Of a stretch of 50,019 bases of DNA, positions 12,470 to 24,054 are shown piece after piece. The notes under the pieces are model-generated. The model saw nothing but the letters and a program-made list of their open reading frames with translations, made no database searches and was not told the origin of the DNA. Position 1 is the stretch's first letter. The number at the start of each line of letters is the position of its first letter. The DNA lies in contig RCAB01000446.1 in the NCBI GenBank assembly GCA_003640385.1, forward strand, positions 1 to 50,019, in the 5' to 3' direction. Source of the stretch: Setaria digitata (taxonomy: Eukaryota > Nematoda > Chromadorea > Rhabditida > Setariidae). The position numbers were made by a program, and so were the translations under genes.

Positions 12470-15400
12470 TTTTCACATAAATAAACTTTAAAAGCTACCG
12501 CAAGCTTGAAGAATCATTTAAAAAAATCTGTAATTAACATTTTCCCTAAACAGTTTCTAAAAAATTCTCTCATTGAAAAGCTAGTATGAAAACACCTAAA
12601 ACACCTTTCCACTTCGATATGAGTTTTTGCCCAAGAAAAAGCAATTCCTCTCACTGCAATTATTAAATAAGCTGTTGTAAATTCTCATCTTTTCTCTTTT
12701 TTTTTTTTATAACTAAAGTAAATCTTTTAGATTGCTCTAGTTGTGACAATTTATCGACTCTAATTGTTTCAACAACTTTTTAATGAAATCCTTGTTCTCA
12801 CTTTTCGAAAAAAAAGAGTTCAACTTTCTGCTCTGAAAGATGCATTCTCCCACTTAAGCTACTAGAAATTCTAATTTTCTATCTAGCGACCTACAAAACA
12901 GATCATATGAAAGACACACTTTCATGTGTGTTTCTTATCAAAAATTTCCTTAATGGATAATGAATTCTGTAATTTTTTCTAATAAAGGAGAATGCTTATT
13001 GTTTGCTCTCGAAAATTCCAAAAATGGAAAGCGAATTATCGATGAAAAGATGTTAGGAAAAGCAACAAGTAGAACGATGTCGTTAGCGTTGTCGTTTGCC
13101 CAGTACACTCTCGACAACAAAAGATTTCAGTGTTTGTCAAGTAGGCGGAAGTTCTTAAAAAAGTATAATTCATAATGATATTTCCATGCTTAACAAAACA
13201 TTTTTCAAATGGCCTATTTGTGTAAAGTGTGTAAATATTGCCTATCAACCTGTTTCCATCTCTAATTTTACAATGTGCAAATGCATTTAAATTTTTTGAG
13301 CCCTTAGAAGCGGTGAAATCTCTTTGCTTAGATCGGTTACTTGACGCATTACTTGGAAATCCTCATTTTTAAAGGCTAAGGAAGATGTGAACAAGAAGTG
13401 ACACCGAAAATAAGGCAGCTATCAGCAGCAACAAATCACTTCTCATATACCTTACTACTGTTGAGCGTCTGTAAATTTCGGACATTTCTCCAATTTCAAC
13501 TCTTAAATTATCAAACTATAGATACATGTCATTTTGGCTGATGGTTCAAACTGAATTTTCCTAGTGAGCTTTTGCTAGATGGGAAGCAAAAAGTAAGACT
13601 TTTTAACAATTACTCGTAATTTAATCTACAAATGTAGGCTTAAGGTCTAAATTGAACGAACTTACAGTGAGACCTCAATCAACAGCTTCTAGAGAATATA
13701 ACTTATCTCTTAAAGAGCTTAACAGTAGTGTCGGCATTAACAGTGTCTACAGCCGCTCTTATCAGCAAATGGGTAGGAAATGATGACACTTACATAAAAG
13801 TTAAATTTGATAGCTAGACATACTGTTGACTCATGCTGAGGGACGTGTCATCTATGAAATACTGTCGCAGTAGCGTCAAAATGTGTATAACTTAACTTTG
13901 ACACTGCTGCGATGCCTCTTCAGGAGGAATGACGGATGAGTTGCTACCCATTCAGCTGAGCAATTTTAATTAGAATTAATGAAGTTAGATTAGTTAATTA
14001 GAAGAAAGAAAATAAAACAAGTAATATTTGTTTCAAAAGATTTTATGCTATTTTTTGTATAAAATGCAGAGGAAATAAGAGGAAATGAGGCATGATTTCG
14101 AAATTTATACAATATTTTTGTTGGTAACCAAATTAAAGGGTGGGAGAGGAAAGAGAACAGATTATCATTCATTATCAAAAGTTGCAAAAATAATGATCCT
14201 CAGGGTGATTTTCAGCATTTCATGGCAATAATGTTTGTGATTTCGTCACATAATACTTTTGTTTGTCCCAGTCCAAAATTATTGATATGTTTGTCTAGCT
14301 GAGCTGAATTTTTATAATAAAAGTTCATGACTTTTTAGGCATGAAAGAAATTGAAATTACAGTCTGAGAAAATATTGGACTTATAAATTTGGAAAATCAG
14401 CATCAAATAGCTTACAATATTACTGATATTTTAATCATGTTGATTCAGTAACGTTGCAAATACTGCTGTCATCTGTGAATACTGCAAATACTGCAGATGC
14501 AGTTGACAACTTATTTCTATAAAAATGAAAACAATTACTTTAAACAGTAAGGCAAAATTACAAACTTTGTATTTGCTTTAATATCAGGTTGTTATTTTTT
14601 ATAATTGAAAAAAAAAAATGTATCATGAAAATCTCTTATTATTAGGTACATTTAACAAAAATGGTCATAACAAAGAAAAAAAGCATTGTAAAATAAATAA
14701 AGCAAAAAGTTGGAATCAAATTTTATTTAAAAATTAAAAGCTTTGTTATAATTCATCAGTGGTATGAAACTTCAAATTTGACTATTTTATGAAGGATGAC
14801 TGAGTTGATGCTCGACCTGAGATGATTTGATTTCTCTCTGCGAAAATAATGAGCTAATATTTTAGAGAAATTAAATCAAAAAGTATAGGATTTCTAAAAA
14901 AGAAAAAAAAACTTTTAAATGCTCTTTTTAAAAGAAATTTGACAAAAAGTATGATCCAGGCTTAGAACTGCCAAATTTTAATAGAAATTTAAATATTAAC
15001 AGAAATAAAATACAATTACCCTTGATGATTGTAAGATATTTACTTCCTTTCTGGGAAACCTTTCTTCGAGAAGAATGCTTCTGAAGCAGAAAAAATTCTG
15101 GCTTTATTTCTCCCTCATGGTCTCGTTGACATTTCACGCCTTTATGAATATTCTTAGAAAATTTTCAACATTTCCAAGCAAACTGGGATAAAACGATTGA
15201 TCGTTTCGGGACATGAAGTTAAGTTAGCTAAGAGATGAGATCAAACATTCAATTATAAAATAATAATTTCAAAATTCAAGTAACAGTGCATTAGTCTTTA
15301 ATTCTTCACTCTTCCATTTTCTTGTAAATCTTGATGGAATCTAAAATTTGCTTTCAGATGCATGATATCCTTCTGTACTTTTCTGTAGAATTGATCCAAT

Positions 15401-15784
15401 CTTCCTACGATTATCAGGTCTCTTATACTCTTCGAACTCATCAGTATTTCCGAATAAGCTACTTTTCCAGTTCAATTCATCATAACTGCCTTCTATGGTG
15501 TGTCACATCTTTTCTCACAAATTTTTTTCCTCTCTCTGATCCTAAATTTCCTTTGACCAATTCCAAGAAATTCAGCCAGATGTCACATTCTGGATTTAAG
15601 CAGTATTCAGCATATTTTATTCTCACTATTTACAGTTGCTCCACTTTTTCTTTGTTTGCTACCAAGGGAGAAAACAGGTAATAATAAATCTTTTGTGCTC
15701 AACCTAATCATTGTTTGGTCTCTTTTGTCAAGAAGTTATTTTTGCTTGCAAAATCTCGCCGAAGAGAAAAAAGAAATTAATAGA
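12470..15784. other. Intergenic, no supported gene
   Basis: Between trehalase A and the candidate microprotein gene I find no convincing exon. Short open frames at 12960-13175, 13990-14187 (-), 14928-15137 (-) and 15331-15681 have skewed AT-driven composition and no motif. A nested inverted-repeat structure occupies 13762-13959. Two copies of GCAAATACTGC lie around 14457-14494. Confidence 0.4.
13762..13959. repeat. Nested imperfect inverted repeat (possible MITE remnant)
   Basis: Outer arms: TCAGC followed by AAATGGGTAG (from 13762) and the reverse complement of TCAGCTGAATGGGTAGCA (13942-13959). Inner arms: CGCAGTAGCGTCAAA (13866-13880) and TTTGACACTGCTGCG (13897-13911), which pair at 13 of 15 positions around a 16-nt loop. 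The layout suggests a degraded non-autonomous DNA element or a structured transcript. I see no clear target-site duplication. Confidence 0.4.
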
Positions 15785-16144
15785 ATGGAGTTTAGTCAAT
15801 CAGATCCACTTCTTCACTCAAAAGAGATGCTGCATGCAGCGTTAAGCAGTATTACACTGTCAGCAGTTTATTTTACACTGCTCAACAGGTATGGAATTAG
15901 CATAAATTAGGATCAGTAATGAAGCGAATTAAAACTATAGGCCAGAAACAAATCATGTGACAGTTTTAAAGCTATATTTGCCATACATTTATGTTTTTTT
16001 TTTGATTAAAAAATATTGATTATGAATTGAACAGAGGTCGATAATTTCTGATTCTGATTCTAATTCAGGAAAAAACATGCTTCCTTTCGATTGAGCTCGG
16101 AAACAGTTCAGATCAGAAAAGGTCCTTTGCATGACATCTTGTAA
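15785..16144 (+). CDS. Candidate two-exon microprotein, 59 residues
   Basis: Unrecognised. Exon 1 15785-15888 and exon 2 16069-16144 join in phase 2 across an intron with donor AACAG/GTATGG and acceptor TAATTCAG, and the joined frame ends at TAA. The product starts MEFSQSDPLL, has one hydrophobic segment around 17-33 (ALSSITLSAVYF) and a basic C terminus with KKHASFR and KGPLHDIL, so it would be a small single-pass or signal-anchor membrane protein. The frame is also open upstream of the ATG (NLAEEKKEINR), so the true start may be further 5'. Short length and absence of a known family keep confidence low. Confidence 0.35.
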
Positions 16145-16670
16145 AAGTGAGTTATAGTTCGCATCTTTTTCTTGCGCTCCCGAACTTCTAGATTAAGATT
16201 TAGATCCCTGTAAGAGATGTCCGAAATCGTTGCTTTTCTTCAACAGAGAACAGAAGATGGGACAGCGAGAAGAAGGTGAAGAAACTAGCAGTAACAAAGA
16301 ATGAATTATCTTTCTGCTATCATCGTCTAATATTTAGCATTTTCAACCTTGCTAGTTAATTTATCACTGAAATTTTCTCTAATTCAGTTAAATTTATGCA
16401 GTCGTAGGAAAAACAACTTTACGCCTACTGCTCTTTCATTCTGATCGTGTGTAACACATTGAAAAGGCACATTTAGACAACTTCAATAATATGAATGTCT
16501 TCAAAAAAAAAAAAAAAAAAAATGACTGGCTAGGATTTGCATAATAAATATACCGTAAAATCAAATGAAATTTAAAAAAATTGTACTGGCAAAATTTTTC
16601 AATAAAATTTAGCAAAGCTTAGATACGTGGTTCTTTCAAATGAGGAACTATGAATCCAAAAATCGAGTAC

Positions 16671-17548
16671 CTTTATTTGGTATACAGTATTTTTTGTTGG
16701 AGCAGAATTTCGGCAGTTATTAACACATTCGACAGTGATAAAGTTGTTTCTGTATGCACAATGACACCACCATTTTTCTAGAAATTGGATCCTGAAAATA
16801 TTCTGTTTTAGAAAGTATAATTTAAAGTGAAGATTACACTCTGTTGTCATTCACTGATAAATGTTCTAATCTTCAACTTCTAAAGTGGAAAGCTAACAGG
16901 ATCAGAGTAGGTTTCTTTCATTAACATAATAAATTTATTAGTAACCAAACCACAAATCATAAATCACTTCCATATTTATGAATATGGAAGTAATTTTCCA
17001 TCAAATATTAACAGAATTGTTTCTAGTTTAAATTTGAGTAGTTAGGCTTCAGCTGAGTGCTTAGGTCACGAGAATTGCACAAATCTGTTAATGTTTTGTG
17101 CTGTTTGTTACCTTTGGATACTTATCAGGTATATTATTTTTCTTCATCGTTCGGGTCAATGCATAGTGTCAAAGCAAATTTGCAGAAAGACTCTTATCCG
17201 GCCTACAGCTAGCGAGAATTTAGGATCAATTAAATCGCTGTATGACAACTTTCACATTTCTTATTGCTCCAATCAGTCTGATTTTTTTTTTATAAGTAAC
17301 TATTAGTTAATCTATGCATTGAGATTAGTCGAATTTTATACTATTTTATTAATCGAAGTTTTATACTATTTTACTTTTAATCGAATTTTATATTATTTCC
17401 TTCTGACTGCTTTTTTAATTCATTATCAAAACTATTACCTCTTAAATCGAAAAATTTGTCAACTTTCGGATAAAATTTTGTAGCATGGCTGCAGTTTGCA
17501 CCTTTGTCATGGTACAAACTCATTTTTTTCTTGAAAGCAAAATGCAAT
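16671..17548 (-). CDS. Exon-like pieces of a cysteine-containing gene (incomplete model)
   Basis: Two stretches look like real exons. 17548-17439 has acceptor CATTTTCAG and donor GAG/GTAATA and encodes a basic, Cys/His-containing segment with KGANCSHATKFYPKVDKFF. 16791-16671 has acceptor ATATTTTCAG and donor AAG/GTACTC and encodes a segment with EKWWCHCAYRNN and VECVNNCRNS. Their phases (1 out, 2 in) do not join directly, so at least one exon between them is missing from my model. A phase-0 candidate last exon near 16430-16384 starts NERAVGVK. The Cys spacing suggests a secreted protein. Not assigned to a family. Confidence 0.3.
16966..16991. repeat. Perfect 11-bp palindrome with 4-nt loop
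   Basis: ACTTCCATATT, then TATG, then AATATGGAAGT: an exact inverted repeat capable of forming a short hairpin. It lies between the trehalase genes and between exon-like pieces of a minus-strand gene; function unknown. Confidence 0.7.
17327..17398. repeat. Three-copy tandem repeat, about 26-bp period
   Basis: Three imperfect copies of a unit close to AATCGAATTTTATACTATTT occur at 17327-17348, 17351-17373 and 17379-17398, separated by a few bases. AT-rich minisatellite-like repeat, probably non-functional. Confidence 0.6.
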
Positions 17549-18149
17549 CTGAAAATGACAGACAAAAACTGAGTGTCTTCAAATTTCAATTCTCGTTGTA
17601 CGAAAGACTATATAGTAAGCATGCATGCATTGTAAAATTGATTGAAAAGGAATGAAAAGTTAGAAGATGCGAAAAGGAAGAAATGAAAAGAATCATTCAC
17701 CTTTCTGCAAATCAGTTAAATTTAACAAATTCCACGTGGTGATATATAAGGAAATGACAAACCTCTGCGAAAGTGATCACAAGAAAGTAAACATTAAGAC
17801 AACAGTATTTCGTTAATTTTTACTGCAAAAAAGCTGACTACTATTCTATCGTTCTATCAACCACATCGATACAATGTTTCTTAAAATTTCATTCTAACTT
17901 AATTAGTTGTGAGTTACAACTTTAATTGTTAACTGTCAAAGAGATAAACAAATTAATTATCAACAAGATAAACGGGAGCGAAAATGTTATGCAATGGAGA
18001 AGACAGTCATAGATAGATCTGTTAGGGTGTTCACAAACGAAAGTGATGAAAGCAAGATAGATAGAAAAAGCGAAAGACAAACTTCTCCTGAAGGAAATGC
18101 AAGTTCGTCTAGCTCAATAGAAGCCGAAAATGTGGAACCAAATAAGCAC

Positions 18150-18155
18150 TTTATT
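18150..18155 (-). terminator. Polyadenylation signal for trehalase B
   Basis: Minus-strand AATAAA 52 bases past the trehalase B stop codon, a normal distance for the 3' end of a nematode message. Confidence 0.55.
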
Positions 18156-18206
18156 GGGGATTGCATACTAAAATACATACATCTTAGAGAAGGCATGTGA
18201 CAGCTA

Positions 18207-21200
18207 TCAGGTGAAACAACTGAAAAAGTTATCAGTGATAATAACAAATATTATGAGCACGGCCAATTGCTTGTTAGTTCGATGGACAGGAGGCATTGTT
18301 CCACAGGTCTGTTTCTGACTAGTTTCTGTGGTAGTCATCCGGTCATAATACGTAGCAAGAAGATCCAGTATGACACCATTTGTCCAACCAAAACCGTCCT
18401 AAAAAATTACGATTTGAACTGTCATCAGTACTAAAGTACGTATCTATACAGATTTCTTTTTTTTTGAGATCATTCAGTCAGTCACTCAATCACTAAAATT
18501 GTTTCAAATTTCAGAAAATATAACATGGATACCTGTACGTTGTATTCTCCACCACTCCCTGGCTTAGGAATTGTTCCAATGATATCAATCTGAACATTGA
18601 GAATTGAGGAATAATTTGGCTTTTTTTTAATCCACGATTTTTAATTATAAACAAAAAAAAAATGCCTGAAATTTAATTATATTTAAATTTATTTTGTTAG
18701 AAACATCAAAGTAAATTTCAACAACCCTTCGAATTACTATAGTATTTTCAAAAAAAGATGAGCGAACAAAAAAGTGAACAAAAGTTGTGGAAATAACATT
18801 GGAATATCAGTAGCTGAAGTTTAGAAGATGAAGAAATGTTTCAAGCAAAAAGACTAATTGAATTCATCCAATTTCGATCGTGCAGTATATTTTAAGTAGA
18901 TTAGGGACTTAGCTTACTGTGAAAAATAATTCAAGAGTGAATTATGTTAAAAAACAAGCCTTGTCCCACATGTGACTGGTTGACTTATAAACTTGATAAT
19001 TAGCCAGTACCCATTTTTGTGCTAATTTATACGCCTGAAACGTATTCCTTTGTTGTTTCAAGACAAAAAGTGTGTGGAAAGTGAATTGATGCCACTTTTA
19101 TAACTTGGGGACATGCCATTTCCTGAGCGTCGGGGTTGATGGATTTTCGCAATCCTTCAATGATAATGTGCTGCAGAGGAGCCCAGCCGTTCGGGAAATC
19201 CCACTTTTCTCCACTGTTTCTTTCTAAACTTGTCGGTATACCATTCTGGTATTCAAAAAGACCCGATCGCTAGAATAATTCTTAAAGTCATTTTGAAAGA
19301 GTTTCTCAAAAAATTTCAGGAAGAATAAGATATTAAAAATCGAAAGACTGAAAAAAAGCAAAGGAATATCAATGGTACTGAAGAAAACAGAATTAAATCC
19401 GAGCAGAGACTATAAAGAGGTATTGGTTCCAGCAATTTATTCGACAATCAGCGGATAATAGCTCAATGTAATAAGTGCCAAAAAAAAAAAATTACGTTCA
19501 TAAAATCAACAATTTCCGCCGATTTTTCATAATCCAATGCCGGATAGCATTGCGTGAATAAAGGCATAACAATTGATGGGTAAAAATTGGTATTGTGAGA
19601 TTTGGTACGTAAATTGTAGTCGAACCAGGCCTTTTCCGTATTATTGTAAAAAACAGAATTTAAAGCTTCCCAAATACTGTGCTTCCTTTCTTCAAATTCT
19701 GCAACCTTTACCGTGTCACCTGCTATAAAAGGAATTTTATAAGGTCTATGATTTATTGGAATCCACTTCATATCAATATCTACTGCCTTAAGTATCTGAA
19801 ACGATGAATTTCAAAGAAGTTAAAAGTATTCGAAACACCCAAAAATATCGTCACAGAAACAAAGGAGAAGAAAGAAAAACATACCAATGCCTGCTAAATA
19901 TTTGAGAATATTGGCATTCCAACAAAGTAAGGCGTTTAAATCAACTGGAACCACATCAGTTGTTTCAATGGATTCGATTGTCTGCCGATTTCTGAACCAT
20001 CTCGATGAGAAGTCCCAGCCAGATTCCGCTGCTGATGCTATGTCCTACAGATATTCTGGAGCATTTGTCATCTGACTTATTAGGAGATCGGATTACAATG
20101 CCTCACCTACGGATACTCAAACTTTATTCATATTAATTGAAACATCCAAAAGGTAAGTTAGCATTATCATCTTCTGTAATTCAGAATTTTTTACTGATAA
20201 ACAGGCTGCAAAGATGCCATTAATAATTGACAGTTCCATGGCAGAGGACCGCAATACCTGGAAGAATTTTTGCCTTTTTTCTTTTTTGACATTCATAGCA
20301 GCCTCAATATCAAATCGGTATGCTTCTGGACGAGGTATATTTGATGTGGTACGATACTGATATACTGTATGATTATTTCCATCTTCATCCATTACTACCA
20401 GTGACCTAAGTGTTCATAAAATACGTTAATTTCCACAACTTTTAAGTATGAAGTTTGGTCCGATAGAATGAATATATCTGGGATGGATCGTACTAAAGAG
20501 TCACAATTAACACCACCTTCATTAAAATAATGCTAATTATTGTTGTAGCAAGAAATTATTAGATTGAAATTGACTGGCTCACACTATGTGTAAACAGAAG
20601 AATCGTTAAATAACTTCAACAGTGTTTAATTATTGTTCGATTAATAGTAGTGGACAATGTCCCAAGTAATTACCTGTTTTCAATCCAAAATTCAAATTCT
20701 TTCACAAGATATTTAAAATTTTTCTTAATAAAATCGGTATCTTTTGTAGCCTGGTAATATTCGTAAACCATTGGGATCAGGAAAGGTGGCTGTGAACGTC
20801 GCAAATAATAAACACGTCCACCGTTAGGCACAAATCCAAATCTTAAGGAACTTTTCTGAATTAACAGATTTATGTACCAAATTACGAAAAGCTATAAAGT
20901 AAACAAAAGAAACTAGAATATCAACAGATTCTGCTACCTCTCCATCTAGCTCCATTTAGTGTAATTAATACCTGGACCTTCCTTTCGAGACTGCTCACTT
21001 TTACTTTCTTGGCATGAAATAATTTTGTGCAGTATGCACGGATTATAAATTTACATCAGCTTTTAATTAGTAAATAAGTACAATATTCCGAAAATTCTGT
21101 GCTTGCTTGACAAGAACTCCTCGAAGTCCAGAACTATCATTTGTGGGAACAGCTCGATCTCATTTCATATTAGAATCATTTCAGAAATAGCTACATCATC

Positions 21201-22684
21201 TTTTGTTGACGATAAGTTTAACATAAAATTGATACTGTTTGGCATAAAACTCACTTTTGAACACAGTAAAGAAAGTTCGTCAACATATTTTTAACCATTT
21301 TGAAAAGGTTGCAAGCGATCAGACCCTTCACAATCCAGTAAGCATCCCAGTAATAAAATTCTCTGAATCTGCCACCTGGCACGATGAATGGCTTAGGCAC
21401 TATGATCAGTGAATGTCGCTCTGGATACTTGATTGATTTCACCTCAAAAGAGCCTGTATCAGTTATGATGCTTTGACTGATGAAAACTTTCAAAAACTGC
21501 TTCATCATCCGGGAATATTCAAGAAAATTAAGTTTCAGCACAATTTGTTATTAGCGGAACTTGTTAACCTATTCGGTCTCAGAACTGAAATTTAGAAGAC
21601 ATAAAGAACGATAACGAAGTCATGTATCTCGCATAGGTAACAACGTTGTAATTATTCACTCCTTACTTGTCTGCATAACTCTCGCCATCGCTTATTCAAA
21701 AATATTGCAAAATTTTTCAGAGCTTCATCTTTTATCCGCGCAATTTTGGGCGGCAATTCCTCCCATTCCGGAAGAGTACACTTTTCTAATTCTTCTCCTT
21801 CCTTATCAAAATAACGTTCCCGAAATGCTAATAATTCCTGAGGATTAATATTTTCTACTGCTTCTTCTCCAAACTTTTTGAGGAATTCTTCCAAAACAAC
21901 ATCTAAAATAATGAAATACGTGAATTAACACGAGAATACCTGATGATATGTTATTATTCCTTTTTCAAGGATATAACTGTTGTCTTGCAAGAGGCTTCCG
22001 TTGAATTTCTTCACTGTGCATATTATATTACAGGATTTTTCTGCTTTTTTTAACAAAACTTCAGTGAGGAATAAAATCTTTCGAAAATATTATTAGTTTA
22101 CCTGGACTAGTTTTCAACGGTCGGTCGACAAATGTTTTTGGATCTGATTCCAGTTGGTGTATGTTTACCGCGGCTAGTATATTACTATTACAGTAAATAA
22201 ACCTAGAATAAAAACATTTCGAATTTTCGTTTGCAGAATGGTTCTTAAAAGGAGTGTATTTTGTGGCTAAGACTAAAGCATTTGAAATTATAGATCATTA
22301 AAAGAGAATTTCGTATATCACTGTAGTATTAATGAGATATTTTCTAATGTCCAGCTTAGACAGAATCTAAATAGCCACATTCTGGCCAGGGTTCATTACC
22401 CAGAAGATGAAGCAGGGAGGATCACTACGGTAGCTTTGTCTGCAAGGCATTCATTTGCAAATGAATTAATTGTCTCTCTGCTCATTATCCTCAAACAATT
22501 ACTACCAGTCCACTACGAACCAATTGCCAGTTTTGTCCGATTCATCGCAAACTTCAAAATTGTTCGTCTGTTCTTTAATGCTCTTCACTATAACTCCAAA
22601 CTGTGCAGTAGATGGTGACATCGATGACAGTAACCGGGTTAACATGGTACCCATCACAAAAACAATGTGAATCGAATGAAACAT
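18207..22684 (-). CDS. Trehalase B (GH37, tandem paralogue)
   Basis: Second alpha,alpha-trehalase, 621 residues in twelve exons (5' to 3'): 22684-22521, 22202-22102, 21902-21667, 21442-21255, 20841-20674, 20405-20258, 20044-19885, 19719-19496, 19269-19117, 19034-18960, 18589-18533, 18398-18207. Nine internal exons match trehalase A in length exactly and the tenth differs by one codon. Signature 1 is intact; signature 2 reads [10 protein letters not shown], with Lys for the usual Gln (K485). The presumed catalytic Asp ([11 protein letters not shown]346) and Glu (GSGGEY, about 554) are kept. A hydrophobic N terminus ([11 protein letters not shown]) looks like a signal peptide, and the C terminus is strongly hydrophobic ([10 protein letters not shown]), implying a secreted, membrane-anchored enzyme. 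Introns after 19117 and 18960 need GC donors for the aligned frame. A minus-strand TATAAAAG lies about 45 bases upstream of the start. Confidence 0.92.
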
Positions 22685-22726
22685 TTCTGAAATATCGACT
22701 TCTGTGCATCTGGCCAATGAACAGTA

Positions 22727-22734
22727 CTTTTATA
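22727..22734 (-). promoter_or_regulatory. TATA-like box upstream of trehalase B
   Basis: TATAAAAG on the minus strand, about 43-50 bases upstream of the trehalase B ATG at 22684. The spacing would give a very short leader. It is a plausible core promoter in AT-rich DNA where such matches also arise by chance. Confidence 0.35.
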
Positions 22735-22739
22735 AATGG

Positions 22740-23730
22740 CCAAGTGGGCATCTGTAACTGGGATGCGTGCGCTAGTTACATTTAAGACAAAGGTTTGCTT
22801 GCTGTCTTACTATGATGGAAACGATCTCTCTACTTAAGCCTCTGTGTTAAAAAACAAAAAAGCAACTGTGGAACTAAAATACAATTTCTTCTTTAAAAAT
22901 TGCCACTTATTTTCAGGTCGAACGGAAGCGATGGATGTTTACACAACCGTTCACAAATTATGACACAAAAGACACTAATTTTTTCTTATCAATAGATTTA
23001 TTTTTGGCTATTCAGAAATTTGTATGTATACCGTTCAGCTACAAAACATTTTCTGTCGCAACCAGGAAAAGTGTCGCAGATGTCGACAAAATCTTCACTT
23101 CATAGAGTTCAAGCAGCCTTAACTGAGCTCATACTTCTCTAACTCTTTCAAACTCACAAGTTTACTTTCGGATACCCAATATACGAGCTAAGTTCAGAAG
23201 TTGAAGTTCATCCTGACCTAATAGCATCATGCTCAATGATTTCTTCTTTTTATCGGTTCAATATTTTCGTTTTTACGAGTAATACAAATCGAAAATCAAA
23301 TCATTGGTTCCACACTCTAAACATAATTTTTTAAAAATCTTCATTTTTCCTCATTCAAGATTTAAAACAAATTGAATGTGAGCCGAAACATTAGAAAAAA
23401 AAGTTTGTCAAAAACAAATTAACTGCAGAAAATGTAATTATTTTCATGCGTTTCAGCTAAATCAACTTCTTATTCTTTAATAAAAGCCATCAACAGAGCT
23501 TGCTAAATGTTTGATATGACAATAAGAATTTTGGTTAGAAACATGAAAAACACACCAAGAGAGTTGTTGCTATAAAATTAAAGCTGCGAAACTTTGTTTT
23601 GGTTCTAACATAAGCAATAGCACCAAATATTTCTATATTATATTTATTTTTTTTTTTTTTTTGAAGCATAGCACTGATGTGTCCTTTAGAAATATAACTT
23701 GCTCCTTTTACCTTAATTAATTCCAATTAG
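22740..23730. other. Intergenic, 5' flank of trehalase B
   Basis: I see no exon with paired splice sites or a recognisable protein segment. A T-run of about 14 lies near 23649-23662. The first part presumably holds the trehalase B promoter. Confidence 0.4.
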
Positions 23731-24054
23731 TCCGTTTTTATCACGAAGTACTATATTTATGCAAATATTTTCGGGAGAAATAAACCAGAAAATATAAAAG
23801 CTGTAATGACCAGTAACACAGGCGCATTTACCGGTTCTCTTGTAGGGTTGTATTCGTCTGGGATGCAATTTACTACCTCAACAACAATTCTCAATTTTCT
23901 TACATTAACAAATGTTAGTATTTTGGCAATAGAAATTATTTGTTTGTGTTTATACGGTAAATTGCAATATATTAATTTGCTTGCTATGAATGCTTCATTA
24001 TACACGGGATTTCAGGCCTCAATTATAAGCAAATGGTTTAATGAGTCAACTTAA
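23731..24054 (+). pseudogene. Fragment resembling a bacterial polytopic permease (possible Wolbachia-type insertion)
   Basis: An uninterrupted, intronless frame of about 107 codons (internal ATG at 23806) ends at TAA 24052-24054. The peptide runs from a Lys/Asn-rich loop (GRNKPENIKAVM) through glycine-spaced and hydrophobic segments (GSLVGLYSSG, LNFLTLTNV, EIICLCLYGKL) to GFQASIISKWFNES. Strongly AT-biased codons, transmembrane pattern and lack of introns are more like an endosymbiont gene than the neighbouring spliced genes. The tail pattern (NV, YGKL, then a small-residue helix and KWFNE) resembles the C-terminal half of TauE/SafE permeases; that family call is tentative. No upstream part of such a gene is present, so it would be a truncated insertion. 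Alternatively it is a chance ORF. Confidence 0.35.

Noticed and set aside
13673..13700. CAGTGAGACCTC, resembling a pogo/Tigger terminal repeat
   Set aside because: No matching inverted terminus or transposase remnant nearby.
17994..18200. 68-codon plus-strand ORF, Ser/Glu-rich
   Set aside because: Lies immediately downstream of the trehalase B stop on the opposite strand and covers that gene's AATAAA, so probably 3' UTR; no second exon or family found.
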